Source: Cruorifilaria tuberocauda (taxonomy: Eukaryota; Nematoda; Chromadorea; Rhabditida; Onchocercidae). From it: 31,089 nucleotides of DNA. Under the pieces are notes generated by a model that had not been told where the DNA came from, did no database searches, and saw only the letters and a list, made by a program, of their open reading frames with translations. Positions within the stretch are counted from its first letter, which is position 1, and every line of letters starts with the position of its first letter. Shown here in pieces: positions 21,776 through 31,089 of the stretch. The position numbers and the translations under genes were made by a program. The DNA lies in contig JABVXU010000620.1 of assembly GCA_013365365.1 (NCBI GenBank), forward strand, positions 1-31,089. Direction: 5' to 3'.

Positions 21776-21894
21776 ATTTTCAAGGGGAAAATTTCATCAT
21801 TTTTCAAGAGTTAGCTCTATTCAGTGGAATTAATGCAGCTGAAAAGAATTACGAAAGCGGAAATGATCTGATAGCAAATAGTTGGAACAGTTGG

Positions 21895-22400
21895 TCCTGT
21901 CTGTCACTCTGTCTGTCACTCTGTCTGTCTCTTTGTATATTTTACACGTAAATAACATATATGTCAATTTACACACCGAATAAATTTCAATTGACACATC
22001 TAAGGATTGCTTTGTTGATCGATTCTCGATTCTTGATTCGATAGATTATCAATTCGATAGGTTCTCAATTCTTGATTCTTGATTCGATAAGTTACCAATT
22101 TGATAGATTCTCAATTCTCTATCCTCGACTCGATAGATTCTCAATTCTCGATTCTTGATTCGATAGATTCTCAATTTTCGATTTTCGATTCGATAGTTAT
22201 CGATTATATAAATTACCGATTCGATAGATTATCGATTCAATAGATTCTTGTCTGTTAGCATTTTTACGTAATTATCATATATTTCAATTTACACACTGAA
22301 CAAAATTTCAATTAATACATCTAAGGATTGCTTTATTGATTGATTCTCGATTCCCGATTCGATAAATTCTCTCGATTCTTGATTCTCGTCTTATAGCATT
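21895..22400. repeat. CTGT-rich microsatellite and GATTC-type minisatellite with a larger duplication
   Basis: 21897-21935 has TCTGTCTGTCAC repeats. 22010-22260 and 22340-22390 contain many ATTCTCGATTCTTGATTCGATAGA-like short units. An 80-nt segment (about 21964-22045) recurs at about 22283-22363 with TTTCAATT, CACATCTAAGGATTGCTTT and GATTCTCGATTC, so the short array was duplicated together with its flank. Confidence 0.9.
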
Positions 22401-22840
22401 TTCACTATTCTAAATTTTCGTTTTTTTTATTTGATATCTCAAATTTCGAAATAATTTTCTCATAATTTCATTTTTAGTATAAATCGAAAATTATATACAT
22501 TTATAATTATTTATTATAAATTAATAAGTAAACAAACAAATAATTGTATGCATAACTTACTTAGTAATTCATCTATTATTGTATGATAAGTAAACAAGCA
22601 AGTAATTGTGTGTATAGTTTATACAGTAATTCATTTATTTGCATATCCTTGAAATGATGAAATAATATTTTGTTTGTTTATTTACATATATTTTTTAAGA
22701 ATAGAATATTTTTTTGTTGCTATTACTTTCTGCAAGATATCTCTAGTAACTTGTATAAACTATAACTTTGCTTTCTTTTTAGCAAAAATAAGTAATAGAT
22801 TATTAGTAATTATTTTAGTAAGCTAAAATAAATAACTATT
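22401..22840. other. AT-rich sequence without recognised genes
   Basis: A diverged pair GATAAGTAAACAAGCAAGTAATTGT-like (22525 and 22578) is the only structure I see. No exon is supported. Confidence 0.55.
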
Positions 22841-23720
22841 AGTAATAGATTATAAATAAATTATTAAATTAAAAATTGTATTGATTATAAATGAAAGAGT
22901 AAATAAATAAAAATAAATAATAAACAAAAATAAAATAGTAATTAGTGATCGAACTAAAAAATAGATAATAGTAATAGATTATAAATAAATTATTGAATTA
23001 AAGATTATAAGATCATAAGAAATAATAAATTAAAGATTATAATTAAAGATTATCGATTATAAGTAAATGAAAAAAATAATGAACAAAAATAAAATATAAA
23101 TAAATTTGCAACATTTACATTTACTGATACAACGAGAAATTTAATATATTACTGTTATAAAGATTAATTAATTAAGGATTATATAGATTATAAATCAATA
23201 ATAAATAAATAACAGTGGATCACAAATAAGAATAAAATATAAATAAATAAGTAAACAAATAAATAAATAAGTAAATAAGTAAATAAATAAAATAAATAAA
23301 TGAATAAATAAATAGGAAAATAAATAAATAATGTGCAGAATTTATATTTACTGATATTCCTATTAATTTTTATTTCAATAAATTTAAGTTTAATATATTA
23401 CTGTTATAAAGATTATATAAATTATAAAAAAAATGAAAGTGGATAAAAAATAAAAGTAAAATATTAATAAATAAATCTACAAATAAATAAATAAATAAAT
23501 AAAATAAATAAATAAATGAATAAATAAAACAAATAAATAAATAAATAAATAAATATGCAAGATTTACATTTATAAATACTGTAAGATAAATCTAATATAT
23601 CAGTACTACATAGATCAATTAATTATAATTTATATAGATTTTGAATAAAAAATAAATAATTGAAAATAAATAATAAACAAAAATAAATAAATAAATTTAT
23701 AGCATTTATATTTGAGAATA
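22841..23720. repeat. AAAT/AATA microsatellites embedded in a higher-order repeat of about 225 bp
   Basis: Long (AAAT)n runs lie at 23235-23330 and 23480-23555. They alternate with a conserved block, GCAACATTTACATTTACTGATA then TTTAATATATTACTGTTATAAAGATTA. It starts near 23107, 23335 and 23557, with a shorter form near 23698, giving a higher-order period of about 222-228 bp. Confidence 0.88.
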
Positions 23721-23889
23721 TCGTGATAAATTTACCGTTAAATTATTGAATTTCATTGAAAGGAACAAAAAGAAATTTAGTTTTTTTTTTATTTTTGCGA
23801 GAAATTCATTTTTCTTTTTTTTTTTTTTTAAAAATTTTTGATACTAAATATACTTTTCTTCTAATGGTGCAAAAAAAAAAATTGGCGTT

Positions 23890-24012
23890 GCATAATTTTG
23901 CATTTTCAAGTTTGATGTAAGAAAATAAATTGAAGTACGTATGAATGAAAATGGCATTTTCAAGTTTGACGTAAGAAAATAAATTGCAGTACATATGGAT
24001 GAGATTTTTCCA
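23890..24012. repeat. Tandem duplication of about 57 bp
   Basis: Two adjacent copies share GCATTTTCAAGTTTGA, GTAAGAAAATAAATTG and AGTACGTATG/AGTACATATG. The minus-strand open frame across it (23806-24018) simply reads both copies. Confidence 0.9.
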
Positions 24013-24014
24013 TT

Positions 24015-24093
24015 TCAAAACCAGAATTTATAATTAATTGACTTTTTCAAAATCCTTCAAAAACAATCGTTTTCAATTATGCCTTTATTCTTC

Positions 24094-24128
<35 letters not shown>

Positions 24129-24262
24129 TTCTTCAAAATTAGAATTCATGATTAGTTTGCTTTTATATTATCTTGAAATCGAGCAAAAACAATGACTTCC
24201 AATTATCCCTCTATTCTTCTCTCTCTCTCTCTCTCCTCCTCCTCTCTCTCTCTCTTTCTTTT
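24015..24262. repeat. Duplicated unit of about 130 bp ending in CT tracts
   Basis: Each copy runs from an AGAATTTATAATTAATTG-like block through CAAAAACAATCG and CAATTATGCCTTTATTCTTC into a CT tract (24092-24130 and 24210-24256). Confidence 0.85.
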
Positions 24263-24429
24263 ATTTCGAGTGGTACTTTATCGTAATTGAGTTAGTGAAG
24301 TGTAATGTTGTTGACTTGATCAGGCTTGATCAAGTATTTGAAAAGGGATATTGAAAATGAAAAAGGACCGACAATATGGGAACTTAAAAACAAATTAGAA
24401 AAGAAATGAATATGAAAAATGAAATTAAC

Positions 24430-25530
24430 AAATTCTACTTTACCTCTTCAAATTCCATTTTTCATTTGAAATAAGATTGATATCAGTTATTAAATTTCTA
24501 CTGATAATTATCAATTTATCAATTTTATCAATTAAAAATTATCAGTTTTTACCAATTTCTAACATATTTAATATATATAATTAAATATCTATTAATAATT
24601 TTTATTAATTTCCGATATTTCTGAAATATATATATAGATAGATAATATATCACTTTAAATCCCATTTTTATCAGTTCAAATTGCATTTTTCGTTTGAAAT
24701 ATGGTTGATATCAGATACTTAATTTCTATTAGTTATTTTTATTAATTTCCGATATTCCTGAAATCTATATTTAATATATCACTTCAAATTCCGTTTTTGG
24801 TTTGAAATATGAAATGTAATTGATAACAGAATTAAATTTCTATTAATAATTTTTATTAATTTCTGATATTTCTGAAATATATATATATATATACAATACA
24901 CCACTTTAAATCCCATTTTTCGTCTCGAATAAGATTGACATCAGAATTAAATTCGCATTAGTAATTTTTATCAGTTTCTTAATATACATGATATATCGTT
25001 TCTTCAAATTTCATTTTCCATGTTTGAAATAGAATTGATATCAAAATTTAATTTCTATCCGTAATTTTGTGCTAATTAATAATTTATCAGAATTAAATTT
25101 CTATTAATTAATAATTAATCATAATTAATTTTCTGTTAATAATTAATAAGTTTTATTAATTTCTGAAATATACATGACATGTTGTTTTCTTCAAATTTAA
25201 TGATTTATTAATTAATAATTTAAATTTCAATGAATCAATAACTTATCAGAATTAATTTTCTGTTTATTAATAATTTATCAGAATTAAATTTCTATTAATT
25301 AATAATTTATCAGAATTAATTTTATGTTAATAATTAATAAGTTTTATGAATTTCTGAAGTATACATTACCTATTGTTTTCTTCAAATTTAATGATTTATT
25401 AATTAATAATTTAAATTTCTATTAATTAATGATTTATCAGAATTAAATTTCTATTAATTAATAGTTTATAAGGATTGAATTTCTATTAATAATTAATAAC
25501 TTTATTAAATTTTAGCATACATATAATGCA
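24430..25530. repeat. Complex tandem array, about 1.1 kb, two unit families
   Basis: The left half (24430-25050) has about five units of 110-170 bp built from CACTTTAAATCCCATTTTT, TTTGAAATA, TTGATATCAG, TTTCTATTAATAATTTTTATTAATTTC and GATATTTCTGAAATATA. The right half (25060-25530) has longer units built from TTTATCAGAATTAAATTTCTATTAATTAATAA, GTTTTATTAATTTCTGAAATATACAT and TGTTTTCTTCAAATTTAATG. The two families share the AATTTCTATTAAT core, so one probably derives from the other. Confidence 0.88.
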
Positions 25531-26575
25531 TCAATTAGATATTTTTCTTCATTTTTTTCTTTTGTGATATTAAAAATTTAGAAAATATCAATGGCAAAAT
25601 GCAAATAACACTTTTTGTTTTTTTTTTCACCAAAAAAAAAACTGAAACTTTTGGGTTTTTCCTTTCTTTTTTCTCCACCAATAAATTTTCCATTTCATCA
25701 TTCTGTAGAAAGCTTACGTGACGAAGAAAAGAAAATGGAAGAATAAAAATAACTGAAATAAAATTCCAAAAAAAAAAAGAAATTGATGCTAAAAAGAAAC
25801 GATAGGAAAAAAGTAAGCAAACAATAATATCAAAATAATTAAAAAAAAAATTTTTGTAGTGAAAATAAGTGGGAGCTTATTGAAAGAGAAGTTATTGGAT
25901 GAGAAATTATTGCTACGTCAATAAAACAATATTTATATGCAAATAAAAAAATTGAAGAAAATATCGCAATGTAATTAATGCAACTAATTTAAGTTGTCAA
26001 TTAAGCCATTCAAACGAATTGATTTGCATGACAGATTATTGTTACGTTAACAGAATGTCATATTCGATGTAAAATGAAAAATCGAAAAAATATTTTAATT
26101 AATTAATTTAATTTAAATTAATTAAGAGTTAATTTAAGATGACAATTAATTACATTTGAACGATTACAAAATGCTCATATCTTGCAAATTAAATGAAATT
26201 AATAAAGTAAAATAGTTAAAATAAAGCCTTTTGTTTTAATTTTTGAAATTCGTAAAACAAAATCTAAAATATAAAATAGAATAGAAAATAAAATGAAATC
26301 TTTTGTTTTACTCTTTGAAATTTTAAGTTTAATTTTTGAAATGAAAAAAAATTTATGGAAAATTTAATTTTTAAATTACAATAAAAAAAAAGTGAATTTC
26401 TTTTTTTCCAGGTAAAAAAGCAAAAAAAAAAACAAGAAAAAAAATGAATAATGATAAAAATGATAAGTAATCATTGTTTTTAATCATTGTGAAATTTAAC
26501 TCCCTGTCACCGTATTGTTAAAAAGTATATTTACTTTTTGAAACTATTATTTGTTATCATCCAAAAAATTTTTTT
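25531..26575. other. AT-rich sequence with poly-A/T runs
   Basis: No exon is supported. About 25905-26165 has two diverged copies of a block around GATTATTGTTACGT, AAAATTGAAGAAAATAT-like and AGTTGTCAATTAA. The rest is A- or T-rich runs. Confidence 0.55.
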
Positions 26576-26882
26576 CCTTTTTTATATCTCTCTTTCTCTC
26601 CCTCTCTCTCTGTCTCTCTCTCTCTCTTCTTCCTTTCTCTGCTTTTTTTTCTTGTTTTATTTTTTCTTCTTGAACTTTTGTCTAAAGCATGATACCTGTT
26701 AATATCAGATGACGTGCTTATTAGCTGATAAAGGTAGCAGAGAGGAAGAATGAAAGAATTTTTGTTATCATCCAATTTTGAAAATTTTCAATTCATTTAA
26801 ATTAAAATACAATTCAATCTTTCCTTTTCATTCTCTCTCTCTCTCTCTCTCCCTCCCTCTCCGTACCTTTCTCTCTCTCCCC
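26576..26882. repeat. Two CT tracts with a repeated left flank
   Basis: CT tracts at 26587-26632 and 26830-26880. TTGTTATCATCCAA occurs about 30 nt before the first tract and about 70 nt before the second, suggesting a duplicated module of about 210-245 bp. Open frames on either strand here are CT/GA translations (Ser-Leu or Arg-Glu-Lys) and are rejected. Confidence 0.8.
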
Positions 26883-27115
26883 TCCTTTATCAACTTGCAT
26901 ATACCTTGCCATCTGTCATCGTTCTCGTTCCGTCGTTTATTTTCAATTTTCATACTTCAATATAATGATGATGATGGTACCTTTCGCACTAGCTAATCCT
27001 ATTTCCCGTCTTCCTATCATTCCCGATCACTCCCCCACTTCTTCAGCATATTTCAGTATTTCTCATAGCTCTCTCATACCGTCCTCCCGCGATCATCCAA
27101 ATAATTTTTAACATA
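26883..27115. other. GC-richer island of unknown nature
   Basis: This is the only stretch of the right 16 kb with balanced base composition, rich in C on the + strand. A + strand frame from the ATG at 26965 to the TAA at 27109-27111 encodes 48 residues (starts MMMMVPFALANP) and is open for some distance upstream. It matches no family I know, and the base composition could as well reflect a promoter, a noncoding RNA exon or an old insertion. I do not call a gene. Confidence 0.45.
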
Positions 27116-27589
27116 CTGAAGAAAATATAAGAGAACAAAATTTGTTGATTGAATGTTTTTAGCAAAATTTTTTTGTGCATCGAATCATTTGACTGATTGT
27201 AATCACTTCGATCACATCAATCATTTTACCTAATTTAATTAATCGATCGATTGACGAAAAATCATTCTCTAAACAGCACCATAATTTTATTATAAAACTT
27301 TCTAATCATTTTGCTCTTTATCATCCAAAAAAAAAAAAAAAAAAGCATGAAACATTTTTTTACTTTCTTTTCTTCCTTTAAAATTTATTTATTATTTTGT
27401 CTTCAAAATGATAAACTGATAGGAAATCAATAATATAATGATATCAGTATTTTATCTTACTGTGATAATTATCTATTTAATACTTTTGTTATTTACCTTC
27501 TGAAATATTTCTCGATGAAAAGAGAATTTCTTATTTAAATGGTCTCGTTTCTTTTTTTTTTCCGTATTTCCATTTTTCCATGAGTTAGA

Positions 27590-27860
27590 ATTTTCTTCCC
27601 TTTCCGTTTTTTTTCTTTCCGTTTTTCCGTTCATTTTAATGATTGACAGTATTAACCGTTGGTCTGTTTAATTTTTCCGTTTTTCCATCAGATATCAATT
27701 GAAATTTTCTTTCCGTTTTTCCGTTCATTTTAATAATTGACAGTATTAACCCTTGGTCTGTTTGATTTTTCCGTTTTTCCATTGGTTATCAGTTGAAATT
27801 TTCTTTCCGTTTTTCCGTTCAATTTTTCCGTTTAATTTGACAGTATTAGCAATTTTCAGT
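27590..27860. repeat. Tandem repeat, about 105 bp unit, two full copies plus a partial
   Basis: Units share TTTCCGTTTTTCCGTTCATTTTAA, TTGACAGTATTAAC, TTGGTCTGTTT, TTTTTCCGTTTTTCCAT and ATCAATTGAAATTTTC. The third unit is compressed. Confidence 0.92.
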
Positions 27861-28139
27861 TTGCATCGCATTTTTATTTTTTCTCACTGATTAATTTCAT
27901 AGGAAAAAGATGAGAGAGAGAAAATCTAACTGATTAAATAATTTTATCAAAAAAAAGAAACAAAAGAATTTTTCTTATTATTATAATTTAATATAATTTT
28001 CCATAAGTTCATTACCTCATTAAATAATTTCATAAATAAATAAAATTTTGTAAATTAATTTCAACAATTTTAATTAATTTAATTAATTTCATAATTTCAA
28101 TTAATTTCATTAATTCATACTTCCATAAATAAATTAAAT

Positions 28140-28560
28140 GAAGAAAAACAAAAAAATTTTTTATTAACAACTTTTAAATGTTATTTTCAATAAGTTAATA
28201 ATTTAAGCATTTCTTCTTTCTCTCCGCAAAAATGGAATATTAAATATTTTTGTCAAATAAATTTAATCTATCTGTTATTATTATTTAAATGGTATGAAAT
28301 CACTATAATTTAATGTAACTTTCAATAAGTTAATAATTTAATTATAAATAGGAAATCGAAATAGAATAATTAAATAATTTTTTCAAATAAATATAATTTC
28401 TCTACTATTATTTAAATGGTATGAAATCGCTATAATTTAATAAATTAATAATTAAATTATAAATAGGAAATCGAAAGAAAAAAATTAAATTTTTTTAAAA
28501 TAAATATAATTTATATATTACTATTTAAATGATATGAAATCAGTTTAAAATATTAACGTA
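28140..28560. repeat. Tandem repeat, about 120-130 bp unit, three to four diverged copies
   Basis: Shared blocks in order are TATTATTTAAATGGTATGAAATC, TATAATTTAAT, CAATAAGTTAATAATTTAATTATAAATAGGAAATCGAAA and TTTTCAAATAAATATAATTT. The final block drifts into the CT-containing region to the right. Confidence 0.88.
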
Positions 28561-28778
28561 TATCTTTTGAAACAAATATTATTTAAAATTATTAATTTAA
28601 TTTTTCCATTTTTCTTTTCTCTTTCTCTCTCTCTCGCTCGCTCTCTCTCCCTTCTCCATTTTGCAAATATCTCAAATCAAATAATTTCCACATTACTATT
28701 TAAATGACATAAAATCAATTAAAAATATTAGAGTATATTATCTTCTCTATATCTTTTCATTAAATATTATCTTTCTCT

Positions 28779-28822
<44 letters not shown>

Positions 28823-28830
28823 TTCATATT
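28561..28830. repeat. Two CT tracts with related flanks
   Basis: CT tracts at 28617-28655 and 28770-28820. ATTTAAATGA-AT-AAATCA followed by AAATATTA and GTATAT appears before each, so tract and flank were duplicated together. Confidence 0.85.
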
Positions 28831-29229
28831 TGAATGGATAGAAGAAATAAGATGTATATCATTGAGGAAGACCGATGAAATTTTGCATTATCTCATCTAA
28901 GCTTGTCACATTCAATCAATGATTTCTAGCTATCAATCTCTCCGCAAAATCTCTCATCGATTTCAGTGTTATATTTATATCTCTTATCTTTTTTTTCAAT
29001 CTCTAATGCAGGTATTTGTGTAATCTTCTGCTATCTTTCGCTCATCATTTTCAATTTCATTTATTTTCACATTTATATTATATTTCTCTTCTTTACATCG
29101 GTTATTATCTTTGTTAGCTAAAAAGTATTTAAACTCAAATTTGAAAATGAAATTATCAGTTTTTAAATTTTTAAATTATCAATCTATAATTACTATTAAT
29201 TAAATGAAAAATGCCAAGAAAATAAGAAG

Positions 29230-29275
29230 TGAGAGGGAGAGAGAGAGAGAGAGAGAGAGAGGGGAAGAGAGAAAG
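29230..29275. repeat. GA dinucleotide tract
   Basis: Near-pure GAGAGA run, opposite in polarity to the CT tract at 28770-28820 about 410 nt to the left. Confidence 0.95.
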
Positions 29276-29394
29276 ATGAAGAATTAAAATAAGTATCATT
29301 GCTAAATTACTTTCATTCATCATTTATTTTTTTGTTTTTATGAATAAATTTAGAAAAAATTAATCAAAAAAAAATTTATAATTAATTCTTTTCT

Positions 29395-29475
29395 ATATAT
29401 TATATCTCTTTGTCTCTCTTTCTTTTATATTATCTCCCTATCTTTCTCTCATTATCTCTCTGTCTTTTTCAGGTA
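29395..29475. repeat. Degenerate CT-rich tract
   Basis: TATCTCTTTGTCTCTCTTTCTTT-like pyrimidine runs with interruptions. Confidence 0.8.
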
Positions 29476-29614
29476 AATTTTGCAGGAATTTAATTAATAA
29501 TTATTAACCTGAAGCTAATGAAGCTTTAATGATTAAGTCATTGATTATTAATTTATTGTTCATTTTTGACAGAAGATTATCAGCTCAACAATCCACATTT
29601 CATATAAATTGAAA

Positions 29615-29840
29615 TGCAATTAGAGCTTAGATTAAAGCTTAGCTTAAGTAGCTTAGATAACTTACATCTGTTTACCTTGTTTTATCATTAGCTTAGATTA
29701 GAGCTTAGCTTAAATAGCTTAGATAACTTAGATCATGTTTACCTTCTTTTATCATTAGCTTAGATTAGAGCTTAGCTTAAGTTGCTTAGATAACTTACAT
29801 CTGTTTACCTTGTTTTATCATTAGCTTAGATCTACTTACC
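29615..29840. repeat. Tandem repeat, about 74 bp unit, three near-identical copies
   Basis: Each unit reads GATTAGAGCTTAGCTTAA, then GCTTAGATAACTTA and CATCTGTTTACCTTGTTTTATCATTAGCTTA. Differences are few, so the array looks young. A partial fourth copy ends at TCTACTTACC. Confidence 0.95.
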
Positions 29841-30049
29841 TTCATCTAATATTACTTGTTTTGATTATAATGTCTTCTGTTCTTTTGTGTATTTCAATTT
29901 GTTATATTTTATATTAATTAATTACATATATTAATCTTTATATCGTTATAAATTCAATTGGATAAAATTGAAATTTTCGCATAGATTTTACGCATTATCG
30001 ATTTCACAAATTTCTAATTTAAAAAATTAATTTTTTTTCTGTTTTCAAT

Positions 30050-30370
30050 TTCTATCATTAGATTTATATTAATTAATTATCGATTTTAAATGGAATAAAA
30101 TAACGAAATCACGATTAAATGTGATATCATAGTTTTATATTAATTAATTATCGATTTTAAATGGAATAAAATAATGAAATTAATCACGATAAAATCAATC
30201 AATATAATTAAAATCCCTTCTATATTCAATTCCTATCTTTAGATTTATATTAATTAATTATCGATTTTAAATAGAATCAAATGATAAAATCATGACAAAA
30301 TATGACATCATAGTTTTATACTAATTAATTATCGATTTCAAATGTAATAAAATAATAAAAATTAATTAAT
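30050..30370. repeat. Four-unit array with dimeric (A-B-A-B) higher-order structure
   Basis: TTTATATTAATTAATTATCGATTTTAAATGGAATAAAATAA occurs near 30061, 30134, 30242 and 30315. Units 1 and 3 follow CTATCATTAGA-like sequence and units 2 and 4 follow GACATCATAG-like sequence, so a two-unit block of about 181 bp was duplicated. Confidence 0.9.
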
Positions 30371-30739
30371 TAAGATAAAATTAGGATAAAATATATTTAT
30401 TGCTGTATTGTTTTTTTTGTTTATTTTTAGTTCTCACAAATAAATTAGCATTTGAAATATTTTTGATGCAAAATTTCGTGCAAAAATTTGTGTAAATTAT
30501 CAAATTTATATAGTTTTCAAAAGAAATTTTTTTTTGAATTCAACTTTTGCTTCATTTTCATTTTCTTTTGTTTAATATTTTAATTAGCTTATTTAAAAAT
30601 TTTACTTCAGTTGTTGTTGTTGTTGTTTTCTTCTTTTTCAAATTATAATAAAAGGAAAGGAATTCAGACTCTGTTGAGAAATGATAATTGTTAATTGATT
30701 GAAGACTACAGTTTACAGTTTACTCGTGTAATTTTACCT

Positions 30740-30980
30740 GTAATACTTTGATTGAAAGTAGAATAAAATATTGATTGAAATTGATCAAAAGTAGAAATAA
30801 ATATTGATTGAAATTGATTGAGAGCAGAAATTGACCTACACTTGTTAACAGCATTATATTGAGTATTTCATAATTTTCAATTGATTTAAAAGCAGAAATA
30901 AATATTGATTGAAATTGATTGAAAGTAGAAATTGATCTACACTTGTTAACGGCATTGTATTAAGTATTTCATTTATAAAA
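30740..30980. repeat. Tandem repeat, about 113 bp unit, two copies plus a short fragment
   Basis: AGCAGAAATAAATATTGATTGAAATTGATTGAAAG, then TAGAAATTGA, CTACACTTGTTAAC and GCATT-TATT-AGTATTTCAT, occurs at about 30790-30870 and 30892-30980. A truncated lead copy precedes it at 30748. Confidence 0.9.
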
Positions 30981-31089
30981 TTTTGACTTAAATATTTAAA
31001 TTAGATTAGTTTTAAAAGTATTTATGATTGTGTAACATATCTTAACAATAAACGTCACATTTATCATATCAAAATCAATTAATACTATT

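Noticed and set aside
24315..24334. Palindrome-like CTTGATCAGGCTTGATCAAG
   Set aside because: It is a short self-complementary decamer preceded by a near copy, with no other sign of a binding site; chance is plausible.
26557..26996. Minus-strand and plus-strand 72-codon frames
   Set aside because: Both are dominated by CT/GA tracts (Arg-Glu-Lys or Ser-Leu runs). The plus-strand frame also differs from the 48-codon frame in the GC-richer island.
15121..31089. CRISPR-like arrays among the tandem repeats
   Set aside because: Units are adjacent and diverged, without constant repeats separating unique spacers, and the genome is eukaryotic.
15121..31089. Transposon remnants (terminal inverted repeats, transposase or reverse transcriptase)
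   Set aside because: Repeats are direct and local, and no frame shows transposase or polymerase motifs. The CT/GA inversions are simple sequence, not terminal repeats.

Overview
The window looks like nuclear DNA from a parasitic nematode, most likely a filarial or related spirurid worm. It is strongly AT-rich. Its introns are mostly 80-750 nt with GTAAGT/GTATGT-like donors and TTTCAG/TTATAG acceptors. Its proteins are typical animal or nematode families: a multi-finger C2H2 protein, an oxysterol-binding protein, and a secreted protein with ShKT domains. There are no operons, Shine-Dalgarno sites or other bacterial features. The clade is an inference; no marker gene is present.

The left 15 kb carries three genes. 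(1) At 1-1547 on the + strand is the 3' part of a C2H2 zinc-finger gene, with ten intact fingers plus one that has lost both cysteines; its 5' end lies outside the window. (2) At 3029-5244 on the - strand is a five-exon gene that no long open reading frame reveals. I reconstructed it from splice sites and frame. It predicts a 172-residue secreted protein with a signal peptide, two small four-cysteine modules and two ShKT domains, and every intron is phase 1. (3) At 6961-15120 on the - strand is a 14-exon oxysterol-binding protein gene of the OSBP type, predicting 724 residues: PH domain, coiled-coil region, FFAT-like motif and sterol/PI4P transfer domain. All 14 exons join in frame from ATG to stop.

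The right 16 kb (15121-31089), upstream of the OSBP-type gene, has no convincing coding sequence. It is a chain of different local tandem and direct repeats with units from about 31 to 230 bp, mixed with AAAT-type microsatellites and long CT or GA tracts. One GC-richer island near 26880-27115 stands out and is unexplained. The introns of genes 2 and 3 carry repeats of the same local kind, so this mode of duplication seems general to the locus.

The three genes show no sign of working together. One is a probable nuclear DNA-binding protein, one a secreted disulfide-rich protein, and one a lipid-transfer protein of ER-Golgi contacts. They are simply neighbours, the last two transcribed leftward and the first rightward and converging on gene 2.
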